Assembly: GCF_030372765.1 (NCBI RefSeq)
Contig: NZ_JAUCMW010000002.1
Coordinates: forward strand, 199,285-263,284
Source of the DNA: Labilibaculum sp. K2S
Lineage (GTDB): Bacteria > Bacteroidota > Bacteroidia > Bacteroidales > Marinifilaceae
Direction of reading: 5' to 3'
Length of the DNA stretch: 64,000 nt
The notes beneath the pieces are model-generated. The model did not search any database. It was not told the origin of the DNA and saw only the letters and a program-made list of their open reading frames with translations. The translations under genes and the position numbers were made by a program. Position 1 is the first letter of the stretch, and each line of letters opens with the position of its first letter. Positions 17,293-26,263 of the stretch are shown piece after piece.

Positions 17293-17717
17293 AACGCTTA
17301 CTAGTTTACTGAGACTACCAATTTATTAACTACATGAATCTAATCAATTTAATCCTTATATGCACTTATAACATTTCAAATTATGATCATATACATTCAA
17401 TTTAGAATGAAATAATATTCCAAAAAAAAATCAGGATAAGACATTTCCACAAACAACATACTGAATCCCAACACTTACATTTTCATTCGCTTGGCTTACA
17501 TTCAAATTCCCAAAAGAAACATTTGAACTCCCTTTATCTACATTCAAATTCCCGGAAGCAACATTAGAAGTGTTTTGAGTTACATTTTTGCTCCCGAAAA
17601 CTACAATCACATGCCCCACAGCTGCAATTCTTACTCATTCCTGCAAAATTGACACTGTGCGCGACGTATTAGGTCAGGTAAAATCTACATCTTACAATGT
17701 AGTTAGTAAAATTTATC
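17293..17717. other. Intergenic region with a heptapeptide-repeat ORF and a weak terminator
   Basis: About 425 bp between two minus-strand genes. It holds the 62-codon ORF described separately and a small stem CTACAT-N6-ATGTAG at 17685-17702. Read on the minus strand the stem is followed by ATTTT and may end transcription of the hydrolase gene at 17718. The rest is AT-rich without visible signals. Confidence 0.5.
17431..17619 (-). CDS. Possible small protein of seven-residue xNVxxGN repeats
   Basis: 62 codons from a GTG, no signal peptide. After a short lead, seven consecutive seven-residue units follow: KNVTQNT, SNVASGN, LNVDKGS, SNVSFGN, LNVSQAN, ENVSVGI and QYVVCGN. The N-V pair is kept in six of seven. 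The 21-bp DNA unit is also visible (AATGT core), so DNA-level repetition without translation is possible. The pattern recalls the heptad Hep_Hag/YadA-head beta-roll motif, but the ORF is too short for such an adhesin and has no stalk or anchor. It may be a fragment. Expression is unproven. Confidence 0.3.
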   Translation of the reverse strand: MGHVIVVFGSKNVTQNTSNVASGNLNVDKGSSNVSFGNLNVSQANENVSVGIQYVVCGNVLS

Positions 17718-18746
17718 TTATCTCTTTCTGCGAAACCACGACCGAACTTTCCTTTTCTGAATAGAAAGTTTCAGTTTGGTTATCTTAAAGTATTTATTTG
17801 TTCTTCCAGTTAATTTTTCTTTGAATGTTAAGCGTTCGGAGAGAATAAACTCATTCAGTATTTTAGAAAATTCAGGCGTGCGCAAATAACCATAGGATTT
17901 GTGAGGATTCGCGACTCCATTTATTTCATAGTTGTTTACTACTAAAAAATCGACTGGCTTTACACCATATTTATTCTCGGAAAAATCATCAGCCAATTCA
18001 TGGTTTAAAGCTACATTATCCAAAATATCAGAAAAATTGTACCAATTGTTCTTAACACCTTCCGGCGTAATCATGAAACTTTGCCCGTTTAATTTTTGCC
18101 TTTGCTCTGCAGCAATTTTACTAACAACTATTGGCAAACCTAAAGGAGAACCAATAGTAATTAAAGTATGAATTTTAATTTGATCAGCTAAAAAAGTCAG
18201 AACATCGAAAGCCACAATCGACCCCATTGAATGCGCGATTAACATGATCTTATCATTCTTGTACTTTTCGAGTACTTTTAATAATCTCTCTCTTATCAGA
18301 TCTTTCGTTTTGGCGGTGGATGTTGCTTCTACAGTAGTTTCTTCTTTGTAGTAGGTCTCTAAATCTGTAAAGTAATTACTTAAAATAGTGTCCGTTATAA
18401 AAGAATAATTTAAAGAGAAGTCGTCATTTAGAAAAATTCGGTTTAGTTGCCGGTTTAAAAAACCAATGATCCTTTTTCTTGTATCATGATTCTCCGGCAA
18501 CAGTTCTTTGCTTGGCTTTGCATAAATTTCATCCAAATAATAAGGACTTCTTTTATCCTTTTCGAACTGGTTTAGTGGTTTATCATACAAAACGTCAGCC
18601 CAATAAACCATTTCATGTTTTGGCAGATCAATTTTGTAATTGTTCTTTTTTAAGCCTTCAATCATGGCTCGTTCCCACCAACGTTCCAATAAGTTTTTGG
18701 GTGGTTTGTTGCCTAAACCATGAATTTGGATAATAACATTTGCCAT
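17718..18746 (-). CDS. Alpha/beta-hydrolase, lipase-like
   Basis: 342 residues. The N-terminal strand and oxyanion region read VIIQIHGLGNKPP, and the nucleophile elbow is IAHSMGSIVAFDV (G-x-S-x-G variant with Ser near 173). Candidate acid and histidine are in FSDILDNVA and NPHKSYGYLRTPEF. The C-terminus is very basic (KRKVRSWFRRKR). There is no signal peptide, so it is cytosolic. The substrate is unknown; lipase or esterase is the best guess. It stands 39 bp downstream of the PorV/PorQ gene on the same strand. Confidence 0.8.
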   Translation of the reverse strand: MANVIIQIHGLGNKPPKNLLERWWERAMIEGLKKNNYKIDLPKHEMVYWADVLYDKPLNQFEKDKRSPYYLDEIYAKPSKELLPENHDTRKRIIGFLNRQLNRIFLNDDFSLNYSFITDTILSNYFTDLETYYKEETTVEATSTAKTKDLIRERLLKVLEKYKNDKIMLIAHSMGSIVAFDVLTFLADQIKIHTLITIGSPLGLPIVVSKIAAEQRQKLNGQSFMITPEGVKNNWYNFSDILDNVALNHELADDFSENKYGVKPVDFLVVNNYEINGVANPHKSYGYLRTPEFSKILNEFILSERLTFKEKLTGRTNKYFKITKLKLSIQKRKVRSWFRRKR

Positions 18747-18785
18747 GCGTTATTGTGATTCTATTAAAATGATTGTAAATCTTGT

Positions 18786-19850
18786 CTAATCAAAAGCATA
18801 AGACAAGGAAAATACGTTGGAATATTTTGCAATTGACTGATCTCCAATATCCGTTAAGGCATAATCCAACCTAAAATTTTTATAACGAATCCCCAAACCT
18901 AAATTGGGTTGAAAAGTCCAGGACTTGCTTTGGTCGAAATCGGTCTCTTCCTGAAAATTACTTAGTCCGGCTCGAAGAAATACAAATTGTTTATAGGAAG
19001 CTTCCAAACCAATGTGCGGATCTATACTGATAGGATCTCCCTGAATCAAAACATTTCTCTGTCCATCAAAAGTCATATCCATATCGAGCTCGGTTAACAA
19101 TGAAAATTGATCGGAAATGGAGAATTCTCTGCTCACAGCCAGTATTAATCTGGGCAGAGTAATTTCGGTGGAATTCTCTGGTATTTCGTTGCCTGTTAGT
19201 TCAAACACTTTTTCAAGATCTCCGGTTTTAAACACCCATGCATTAAAAGTACTTGTGGCATCTCTAAGAACTGCTCCCATCCGCCATTTCCCTTTTCGAT
19301 ATGTTCCTGCAATATCAAATCCAAAGCCGTAAGCCGAAGCAAAATCACCCGTGTGCCTATAAATCAGTTTCACATTTCCTCCTATGCTCAATCCTTCAAT
19401 TCCTGTTTTTCGCGAATACGAAAAAAGAAATGCATAATCGGCCGCCGAGAAAGTTGTCACCAAATCGTAGCGGATGTTTCCATCTTTATCAATTAATTCA
19501 AGAGTATTCGGGATATCATCAACACCGTAGCGCAACAAACTTAAGCCAACCGCACTTTTCTCATTTATTTTCATGCCAAAGCCCAAATAATCGTATGCTG
19601 ATAAGCCTCCGAAATATTCAGCATGCATTGCCGAAACATCAAACTTTGTTCTTAACTCTACTAAATTGGCCGGATTCCAATAAGACGATTCAACATCATT
19701 TTGAGAAGCGATGGTGGCATTTCCCATTCCAAAAGATCTTGCACCTACTCCTATAGACAGAAATTCATTACTATATATTGGAGCTGAAGTCTGGCCGAGC
19801 ACTGCCCCTGCGAGACATAAGCAAATAAAAAATGCAATAATTCTGGACAT
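18786..19850 (-). CDS. PorV/PorQ-family outer-membrane beta-barrel protein
   Basis: 354 residues. A signal peptide (residues 1-19) is followed by the family hallmark FLSIGVGARSFGMGNATIASQNDVESSYWNPANLV. The rest alternates strands and ends ...SNVFSLSYAFD with an aromatic C-terminus, as in outer-membrane barrels. In Bacteroidota this family includes PorV and PorQ, which help release and anchor type IX-secreted proteins. No other T9SS gene is near, so the exact role is open. It could also be a FadL-like transporter relative. Confidence 0.82.
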   Translation of the reverse strand: MSRIIAFFICLCLAGAVLGQTSAPIYSNEFLSIGVGARSFGMGNATIASQNDVESSYWNPANLVELRTKFDVSAMHAEYFGGLSAYDYLGFGMKINEKSAVGLSLLRYGVDDIPNTLELIDKDGNIRYDLVTTFSAADYAFLFSYSRKTGIEGLSIGGNVKLIYRHTGDFASAYGFGFDIAGTYRKGKWRMGAVLRDATSTFNAWVFKTGDLEKVFELTGNEIPENSTEITLPRLILAVSREFSISDQFSLLTELDMDMTFDGQRNVLIQGDPISIDPHIGLEASYKQFVFLRAGLSNFQEETDFDQSKSWTFQPNLGLGIRYKNFRLDYALTDIGDQSIAKYSNVFSLSYAFD

Positions 19851-19976
19851 ATAGTTGATTTTCTTTGACAGGTAAAAATACTATGCTTTTTTTAAACTTA
19901 TGCATCGAAGCAAAAGAAATCATAAGTTTCGAAAAAATCCATTATTTTTGTGGCGTACCATACAAAATCAAATTTC

Positions 19977-20732
19977 ATGTCAGAAGCAAAAGGGATTATC
20001 AAACACATTCCAAATTCAATTACTTGTTTAAACTTACTATCAGGATGCACTGCGAGCCTTATGGCGATGGAAGGCTATTTAGTGAATGCCGCTTTCCTGA
20101 TTCTTGTAGCTGCTGTTTTCGACTTTTTTGACGGTTTAGCTGCCCGGGTGCTAAAAGCTTATTCGCCTATGGGCAAAGAACTCGATTCACTTGCCGACAT
20201 GGTTAGTTTTGGTTTTGCTCCGGGGGTTATTGCTTTAGCTTATTTAAAAAATGCTGTTTTAGGTAGTGCTTCCGCAGATTTTGTGCCTGCAGAATTAAGT
20301 TATCCACAAATTGCAATATTACTCTCGGCATTTATTATCCCAATATTTTCAGCTTTACGTTTGGCCAAATTTAATATTGACACCCGGCAAACTTCCTCAT
20401 TTATTGGCGTACCAACTCCGGCAAATGCAATGTTTTGGGCTTCTCTCCCATTGGTGATGTTCTTTGGAGATTATCCGGTTATTAAAGAATGGCTATCCAA
20501 TGAATTCATTCTTATTGGAGCTATCCTGATAACATCTTATTTATTGGTTACAGAAATTCCAATGTTTGCCCTTAAAGTAAAAAGCTTAGCCTGGAAAGAA
20601 AATAAAATTCGATACTTGTTTCTAATCACCTTATTGGTTTTAGCTGTACTTTTAAAATGGCTGGTGATTCCAATGATTCTGTTTGTTTACATTATCTTCT
20701 CGTTGATTAACAACATGATCAGTAAAAAATAA
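19977..20732 (+). CDS. pssA: CDP-diacylglycerol--serine O-phosphatidyltransferase
   Basis: 251 residues from ATG 19977; an in-frame GTG at 19950 would add nine residues. It makes phosphatidylserine from CDP-diacylglycerol and serine in the inner membrane. The CDP-alcohol phosphatidyltransferase signature is complete: D-F-F-D-G-L-A-A-R, eight residues, G-K-E-L-D-S-L-A-D. About eight TM helices follow. Together with cdsA and psd in this window, the phosphatidylethanolamine pathway from phosphatidate is complete. Confidence 0.93.
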   Translation: MSEAKGIIKHIPNSITCLNLLSGCTASLMAMEGYLVNAAFLILVAAVFDFFDGLAARVLKAYSPMGKELDSLADMVSFGFAPGVIALAYLKNAVLGSASADFVPAELSYPQIAILLSAFIIPIFSALRLAKFNIDTRQTSSFIGVPTPANAMFWASLPLVMFFGDYPVIKEWLSNEFILIGAILITSYLLVTEIPMFALKVKSLAWKENKIRYLFLITLLVLAVLLKWLVIPMILFVYIIFSLINNMISKK

Positions 20733-20764
20733 ACGACCACTTTTTGCAGTTACAAGATAAAAAG

Positions 20765-20799
20765 AAGACTAAAATGATGATTTAATTTTAGTCTTTTTT
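20765..20799. terminator. Terminator between pssA and the CPBP protease gene
   Basis: A perfect 11-bp stem AAGACTAAAAT / ATTTTAGTCTT is followed by a six-T run on the plus strand; the minus-strand side has CTTCTTTTTATC. The flanking genes converge, so it may serve both. Confidence 0.85.
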
Positions 20800-20805
20800 C
20801 TTTGC

Positions 20806-21645
20806 CTATTCCACCAGTTTACTTTTACTAAAAAAATCCTCGAAATAGCGGTACGAACCCCAAAGAATCAGCGAAGCAACAACAAACAATCCTATTCGTT
20901 CAAGAATTCCTATGTCAAAAAGCTCGGCAAGATCGAACGAATCGCTATAACGAACCATCAAATAAAAGGCAATGCCATTGTTCAAAGCGTGAATGAGCAT
21001 GCATAAAAACAACGATTTGGTTTTCCAATAGAGGTACCCAATAGCAATTCCCGCAATCATGGCGGTAATAAATTGCCATGGGTTTAAGTGTATCACTCCG
21101 AAAAATACCGAAGACCAAATAATGGCTTTCCAGGGCGAATAGTTGCGCAACAAACCATCCAGCACTATACCGCGCATCAAGAGTTCTTCCAAAATGGGTG
21201 CAGCTACCACAACAGTTAAAAATCCCCAGATATTTGGCTGCAGCATTTCTTTAAACATCTCCATCAGAATATCGGGCATGGGTAACCAGCTGCCAATTTC
21301 AGAATCGATAATAACAATTGCCAATGTCATAACAACTACTACAGGCAATAGTGCCGACGGAAAAGATCGAAGCTTGAAAACCTCAGTATTCCGAGGATTC
21401 TTTTTCCACCATCTTCCTGTGATAAAAATTAGAATAATAACAGGCACAGCATAATTTAACACAAAAAAAGGACCGTGCTGAATATCAATACCGAAAAGGC
21501 TAATCATCGTTAATGGAATAAAGTAAGCAAAGGTAATTGCTAAAAATAATCCAAGAATTCCCCATCCCTGTTTAATTGTTGGATAAGCCATTTCAGCTTC
21601 AAACTTCCCTTCGTCTTCTTCTGTTTCTGTTGTGATTTGATTCAT
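20806..21645 (-). CDS. CPBP-family intramembrane glutamic endopeptidase (CAAX/Abi type)
   Basis: 279 residues with about seven TM helices. The family motifs are visible in order: EELLMRGIVLDGLL (E-E-x-x-x-R), FGVIHLNPWQF (F-x-x-x-H) and LIHALNNGIAF (third motif). Family members cleave within membranes or act in peptide maturation or self-immunity; substrates are seldom known. It starts 11 bp downstream of the DUF3857 gene on the same strand, so the two may be one transcript. Confidence 0.9.
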   Translation of the reverse strand: MNQITTETEEDEGKFEAEMAYPTIKQGWGILGLFLAITFAYFIPLTMISLFGIDIQHGPFFVLNYAVPVIILIFITGRWWKKNPRNTEVFKLRSFPSALLPVVVVMTLAIVIIDSEIGSWLPMPDILMEMFKEMLQPNIWGFLTVVVAAPILEELLMRGIVLDGLLRNYSPWKAIIWSSVFFGVIHLNPWQFITAMIAGIAIGYLYWKTKSLFLCMLIHALNNGIAFYLMVRYSDSFDLAELFDIGILERIGLFVVASLILWGSYRYFEDFFSKSKLVE

Positions 21646-21656
21646 TCTTTAGATAT

Positions 21657-23585
21657 TTAGTTACTCCTTTTTATGACCACCTTCGATCCCATCATTTTAC
21701 TCATCTGACTATAAAACTCGCGTAAATCGCCATAGTATTCTTTTGAAAACGATGTTGCATTTATAGAAAATGATGTTCGTATGCAAAGTTCTTTCCCAAT
21801 GATCTGAGAATCGAGAGTATATTTCCCTGTTTCTCCTGACAAAATAATTTTCTTTCTTTTTGGGAAATCTTCAAACTGATAACCTTCAGGTAGAATAATC
21901 TTCACTATATATGATCGGGATCTTGGATAATTATAGTCGACTCTATATTGTCTCGATTCTTTTAAAAATGGATTTTTCAGATCCTTTTTATTAAATAAGT
22001 TAACGTATATGTAATCACTTTCCTGATCCAAACTATTCTCCAATTTAAGATCACACTGCATTTTCAATGAAAGATTTACATCGTCTCTATTCTGAAAATG
22101 GAGAGAATCTTTCTGAAAATCACACTTCTCCAAATCAAATAAACTCGTCATCCAGGACTCAGAGCCAGCTTCAGTCAATTCCTTGTGGCTTTTGGCAGCA
22201 AAATATCCGTTTTCCCTTACTCTAAGCTTACAAACAGGATTCTCTGAATTTGAATAATCATAGGTTATTAATACATCCTGATGGTTCTTTTCGTTTGGTT
22301 TTATTTCGGCCCAAAAAGGATTTCCTTTCTTCAATACAAATGCATGATAATTCAAATCCTTTTCTGCAATTAAATCAAAAGGGCGATAAGGGGATGTTGC
22401 ATTTAAAAAAATTCTTTTCCCGTACAACTCAACAAAAGCAAGAACCTGATCGAACTGACTTAGCAATGGATAAGCCTTTTGAATTAATCCTCTGGTATTG
22501 GATCTGGCTAAGGCAGGATTGCAATCGAAACCTGCTTCCTGCAAGAGTAAAACGAGTAAATAATTTATTTCTGAATTTGTTCCGGATTTCTCGTCCAATA
22601 CATTGGGTGGCGAATTTCCCGGATATATTCTATATTTTCCATTCCATTTTACATTGGTTCTTACAAAATCATAAATCTTCTGTAATTTCTCCCATTTGTT
22701 TTCGTTTCCATCCAGAATTGTTTCCAATTGCTTTTTCGCAAAATTTGTTCGTCCCAAAAAATTCACTTTTTCACTATACTCTTTTGCCAATTCTTCATAA
22801 GTGGTCATGGAATTTACAAATATCGGAGAACCGCTTAAAGTAGATTCATCCCGTGTAAAATAGCCGGCTAACTGAAAGCGCAGTTGTTCCACAAAATCAT
22901 GATAATTATTAACATGAGATTCCTCTTTTATGGAAGGCATATTGGTCAGAGTCCATTGGTTATTCTTTGATTCGGGATACTTTGCTTGTATCTGACTCCC
23001 AAACATTACAATATTGTATCGAAATGATTCAGGCATATTCACCTTTAACGAACTATTTAAAGTCGGAATTTCATCTTGAAAATACCATGTATCCAAATAA
23101 GAGTAAAAGTGTGAATTAGTTGTGTATTTGTATTCAATTATGGATCCAACCTTTACATCAGGCATAGTAAACCGAACTTCACCATAATTTTCATCAACAT
23201 CCACATCAAATATTAAACTGTTTGCGATCTCTGCAACCTCTTGCTTTCCCTGTTCATTCAAATTAATTGTATGCGCTTTTACACCGGAAATATTTTCTAT
23301 ATTATTATTTCTATAGTATGCCAATTTAATATTGGCTTGATCAATTCCCTCCTCCTTCAATATTTTTATCCGTACATGATAAAAATAACGAATTATAGAG
23401 TAACTCAAATCAACAGAGCATGTTCTGCTAAGAATAACTGCAGACGCATCCTTTTCATAAGGACACTCTTTTAAAGCAAACTCATCTTTAGATACATTTC
23501 CAAACTTTATTCCCTTTGCGTTTGAATTACTAACAATACTCAAAATAAATATGATGAGTAACAAGAATTGTTTTATATATTTCAT
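21657..23585 (-). CDS. Secreted DUF3857 / transglutaminase-like protein
   Basis: 642 residues with a signal peptide (to about residue 23). Residues 50-240 correspond to DUF3857 (for example YFYHVRIKILKEEGIDQANI, VGSIIEYKYT). Residues 280-400 form a transglutaminase-like domain (KIYDFVRTNVKWNG, then SGTNSEINYLLVLLLQEAGFD) in which the usual catalytic Cys position reads N-S-E, so it is probably not an active enzyme. The C-terminal part is DUF3858-like. Many Bacteroidota encode such exported proteins, often several copies; the function is unknown. Confidence 0.85.
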   Translation of the reverse strand: MKYIKQFLLLIIFILSIVSNSNAKGIKFGNVSKDEFALKECPYEKDASAVILSRTCSVDLSYSIIRYFYHVRIKILKEEGIDQANIKLAYYRNNNIENISGVKAHTINLNEQGKQEVAEIANSLIFDVDVDENYGEVRFTMPDVKVGSIIEYKYTTNSHFYSYLDTWYFQDEIPTLNSSLKVNMPESFRYNIVMFGSQIQAKYPESKNNQWTLTNMPSIKEESHVNNYHDFVEQLRFQLAGYFTRDESTLSGSPIFVNSMTTYEELAKEYSEKVNFLGRTNFAKKQLETILDGNENKWEKLQKIYDFVRTNVKWNGKYRIYPGNSPPNVLDEKSGTNSEINYLLVLLLQEAGFDCNPALARSNTRGLIQKAYPLLSQFDQVLAFVELYGKRIFLNATSPYRPFDLIAEKDLNYHAFVLKKGNPFWAEIKPNEKNHQDVLITYDYSNSENPVCKLRVRENGYFAAKSHKELTEAGSESWMTSLFDLEKCDFQKDSLHFQNRDDVNLSLKMQCDLKLENSLDQESDYIYVNLFNKKDLKNPFLKESRQYRVDYNYPRSRSYIVKIILPEGYQFEDFPKRKKIILSGETGKYTLDSQIIGKELCIRTSFSINATSFSKEYYGDLREFYSQMSKMMGSKVVIKRSN

Positions 23586-23720
23586 AAACTTTGAATTAGG
23601 TGCTTCAAATTAACAAAATATATTTATATCGTATAATTAAATTTTCCATTTTTACTCAATTTTACACATTGATATTACTTATATAGATTTATTTTAAAGA
23701 ATAGCATGCTTATCTCCAAC

Positions 23721-23757
23721 AAAAAAAGGCTAAGATGTTTATCACATTCTTAGCCTT
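23721..23757 (-). terminator. Rho-independent terminator of the DAHP synthase gene
   Basis: A 10-bp stem AAGGCTAAGA / TCTTAGCCTT lies 22 bases beyond the stop codon. On the minus strand it is followed by seven T. The opposite side has TTTTC. Confidence 0.88.
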
Positions 23758-23778
23758 TTCTTATTTTTTTGATTGGTA

Positions 23779-24870
23779 CTATTTTCGATTCATTACCTCA
23801 TTTTGTTTTAAAATGGCTTCCTTATGAATCATTCGCAACAATTGCGCAACGAATGGCTCTGATAAGCCCAAGGATTTTCCCAATTCAATTCCTTTTTCAC
23901 GAACCTTCTCCCATCGTTGAAGCTGAAGAATTGTCATATTCTTTTCTGCTTTGTATTCACCAATTCCCTCAACAATATTCATCCGTTGCGCAAGTAATTC
24001 TATCAACTGCGAATCCACAGAATCTATTTGATCCCGATACTTTTCAAGTCGGTTTTCTGCAACATCATCAACGGAAGGTAATCGGCAAACCAAACTCCTT
24101 ACTATCTGATCTAAATCTGCAGGTGTTAATTGTTGTTCCTGATCATTGATTACTTCTGCTGCATTAAAATGGCTTTCTATCATCAAACCATCCATATTCA
24201 GATCCATTGCCTTTTGTGCCATTTCCTGCACATATCTGTTTGCTCCGGCAATATGACTGGGATCACAAATAATGGGAAGATTATGAAATCGTGATTTCAA
24301 TTCGATAGGAATTTCCCATTTAGGAATGTTACGAAGCCTCGTTTTCTCGAAAGGATAAAATCCTCTGTGAATTGCAGCTAATCTGGAAATACCAGCTTTA
24401 TTGATGGTTTCCAAAGCCTCAATCCACAAATTAATATCAGGATTTATTGGATTTTTTACCATAACAGGGACACTCATTCCTTGAAGAGCACTAGCCAATT
24501 CCTGAACCGAAAATGGGTTGGATGTAGTTCTGGAACCAATCCACAATATATCAACATTATGCCTTAAGCACATTTCAACATGTTTCGGAGAGGCCACTTC
24601 AACCATTGTCAGCAATCCGGTTTCCTGCTTAACTTGATTCAGCCATTGCAAAATATCCAAACCACGATCACCAAAAGACTTAGCAGTAGTCTGTGGTTTC
24701 CATGCTCCGGCTTTAAAAATTTTTACCTGTTCTACTTTTTTTAATTCTCTGGCAGTATTCAATAATTGTTCCTCCGACTCTACTATTGAGGGGCCACTTA
24801 TCACTATTGGTCTTGTATCCAACTTCTTAAACCAAGTATTCATTGGTTTACAATTCTCCAATCCGCTCAT
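23779..24870 (-). CDS. Bifunctional 3-deoxy-7-phosphoheptulonate synthase / chorismate mutase type II
   Basis: 363 residues. Residues 15-255 are a KDO8P-synthase-like DAHP synthase (IVISGPSIVESEEQL, KIFKAGAWKPQTTAKSFGDRG, IWIGSRTTSNPFSVQELA, ICDPSHIAGANRYV, GLMIESH), making DAHP from PEP and erythrose-4-phosphate. Residues 275-360 are an AroQ-type chorismate mutase (YRDQIDSVDSQLIELLAQRM, then VREKGIELGKSLGL). The fusion links the first step of the shikimate pathway to the branch to prephenate, probably for feedback control, and is usual in Bacteroidota. No other aro gene is adjacent. Confidence 0.95.
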   Translation of the reverse strand: MSGLENCKPMNTWFKKLDTRPIVISGPSIVESEEQLLNTARELKKVEQVKIFKAGAWKPQTTAKSFGDRGLDILQWLNQVKQETGLLTMVEVASPKHVEMCLRHNVDILWIGSRTTSNPFSVQELASALQGMSVPVMVKNPINPDINLWIEALETINKAGISRLAAIHRGFYPFEKTRLRNIPKWEIPIELKSRFHNLPIICDPSHIAGANRYVQEMAQKAMDLNMDGLMIESHFNAAEVINDQEQQLTPADLDQIVRSLVCRLPSVDDVAENRLEKYRDQIDSVDSQLIELLAQRMNIVEGIGEYKAEKNMTILQLQRWEKVREKGIELGKSLGLSEPFVAQLLRMIHKEAILKQNEVMNRK

Positions 24871-24961
24871 ATCTTCATTTTAAGACTGTCTAATACCAAA
24901 GCTGATATTACTCGCACAAAAATACACTTTTAAATGACATCGGGAAATGTGTGCAATTAGA

Positions 24962-24988
24962 ATTGGCATCCTGTTTTAGGATGCCAAT
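24962..24988 (-). terminator. Stem-loop ending the cytochrome bd operon
   Basis: A perfect 11-bp stem ATTGGCATCCT / AGGATGCCAAT has a five-base loop, ten bases past the small CydX-like gene. The T-run after it is poor (TCTAATT), so it may be a terminator or an mRNA-stabilising hairpin. Confidence 0.6.
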
Positions 24989-24998
24989 CAAATAATTA

Positions 24999-25112
24999 TT
25001 ATTCTTTTTCTATTTGAGCTTTTAGTTTCTTAAGTGCAAACCGAATGGTTTTGTAACAAATAAAAATCAAAAGCGGCCAGGTTAACAGCCATATTATAGA
25101 TGATGTATACAT
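24999..25112 (-). CDS. CydX-like 37-residue membrane peptide of cytochrome bd oxidase
   Basis: ATG at 25112, stop at 24999, 15 bases after cydB in the same direction. The peptide begins MYTSSIIWLLTWPLLIFICY, one TM helix rich in Trp, and ends with a charged tail (KKLKAQIEKE). Size, single helix, position directly after cydB and the hairpin just beyond the stop all resemble CydX/CbdX, the small subunit that stabilises the haems of bd oxidases. Sequence identity to E. coli CydX is not evident beyond W residues in the helix. It is inferred from context and topology. Confidence 0.65.
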   Translation of the reverse strand: MYTSSIIWLLTWPLLIFICYKTIRFALKKLKAQIEKE

Positions 25113-25127
25113 GTCTTACGATTTAAA

Positions 25128-26261
25128 TTAATACAAATGATCTTCCGAACTGATTTCCTGAGCATCAATCTTTTTACTATTCATAGCTCTCCATGCCCAA
25201 ACAATATAGGCTATAACAAAAGGAACCATAAGGGAAACGTAACTCATCGCTGTTAATGTATAATGCGATGATGATGCATTCTGAATAGTTAAAGAGGATT
25301 GCAAATCAGCCAGTGAAGGATAAAATGAAGTGTTATTTAATCCTGCTAAAAGAAATAGAGAGAAAACAACTAAAATTGTTCCTCCACCGGTAAACCAGAT
25401 TCCTTTTGTGTATTTGTCAAGCAAATATGATTTTGCCAATCCAAACAATACACCTACTACACCTACTAAAAATAAAACAGCCACAACAGGCATAGCTATA
25501 AGATTATGAAGATATTTAAAGGACTCCATTCTTACGATACTTGTTTGTGAATCGACAGCAAATCCATCCATTATCAACAACCGAATGGTGAAAAACAGAA
25601 AAAATACCAGAAATGGAATTCCTGAAACCAGCAATTGCTTTTTTGACCGGGCAAATATTTGATCATTTTCTATGCTGTTCATGAAATAAAGACTTCCCAA
25701 TACTCTTGCTAAAAAGAAGACTGTTAATCCCAAGGCTACATTGTGAAAATTAAGAACTGCCTCCAATCCACCGTAAGGTGTTGCCCATTTGGATTGATTA
25801 AAATCATTAACTGTAAATTCCGCTCCGTTGAAAAAGGTTCCTACGGCAGTTCCAATAAGTATGGTTCCCAATAATCCGTTGATAAACAAGAAAGCCTCGA
25901 AAGTTTTAGCACCCCAAACATTACCGGGTTTACTTCTAAATTCGTAAGCTACGGCCTGAATGATAAAACAAAAAAGAATTGCCATCCAAACCCAATAGGC
26001 ACCTCCAAATGAGGTAGAATAAAACAAAGGGAAAGATGCAAACATGGCACCTCCAAAGGTTACCAAAGTTGTAAAAGTGAATTCCCATTTCCGACCCAGT
26101 GCATTAACTACCATGGTTCTTTCCAATTCTGATTTTCCAATTTGATAGATTAGCGTCTGACCTCCCTGAACAAACATCAGAAATACAAGCAAACTGCCTA
26201 GTAATGAATCAATAATCCACCAATACTGCTGCAATGCTAAATGCGATAAATTTTCAAACAT
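25128..26261 (-). CDS. cydB: Cytochrome bd ubiquinol/menaquinol oxidase subunit II
   Basis: 377 residues, normal length, about eight to nine TM helices. The N-terminal QQYWWIIDSLLGSLLVFLMFVQGGQTL is typical of CydB, and the C-terminus has the MSYVSLMVPFVIAYIVWAWRAM helix. CydB carries no haem in most species and forms the pseudo-symmetric partner of CydA. It starts two bases after cydA ends, so translation is likely coupled. Confidence 0.95.
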   Translation of the reverse strand: MFENLSHLALQQYWWIIDSLLGSLLVFLMFVQGGQTLIYQIGKSELERTMVVNALGRKWEFTFTTLVTFGGAMFASFPLFYSTSFGGAYWVWMAILFCFIIQAVAYEFRSKPGNVWGAKTFEAFLFINGLLGTILIGTAVGTFFNGAEFTVNDFNQSKWATPYGGLEAVLNFHNVALGLTVFFLARVLGSLYFMNSIENDQIFARSKKQLLVSGIPFLVFFLFFTIRLLIMDGFAVDSQTSIVRMESFKYLHNLIAMPVVAVLFLVGVVGVLFGLAKSYLLDKYTKGIWFTGGGTILVVFSLFLLAGLNNTSFYPSLADLQSSLTIQNASSSHYTLTAMSYVSLMVPFVIAYIVWAWRAMNSKKIDAQEISSEDHLY

Positions 26262-26263
26262 GA

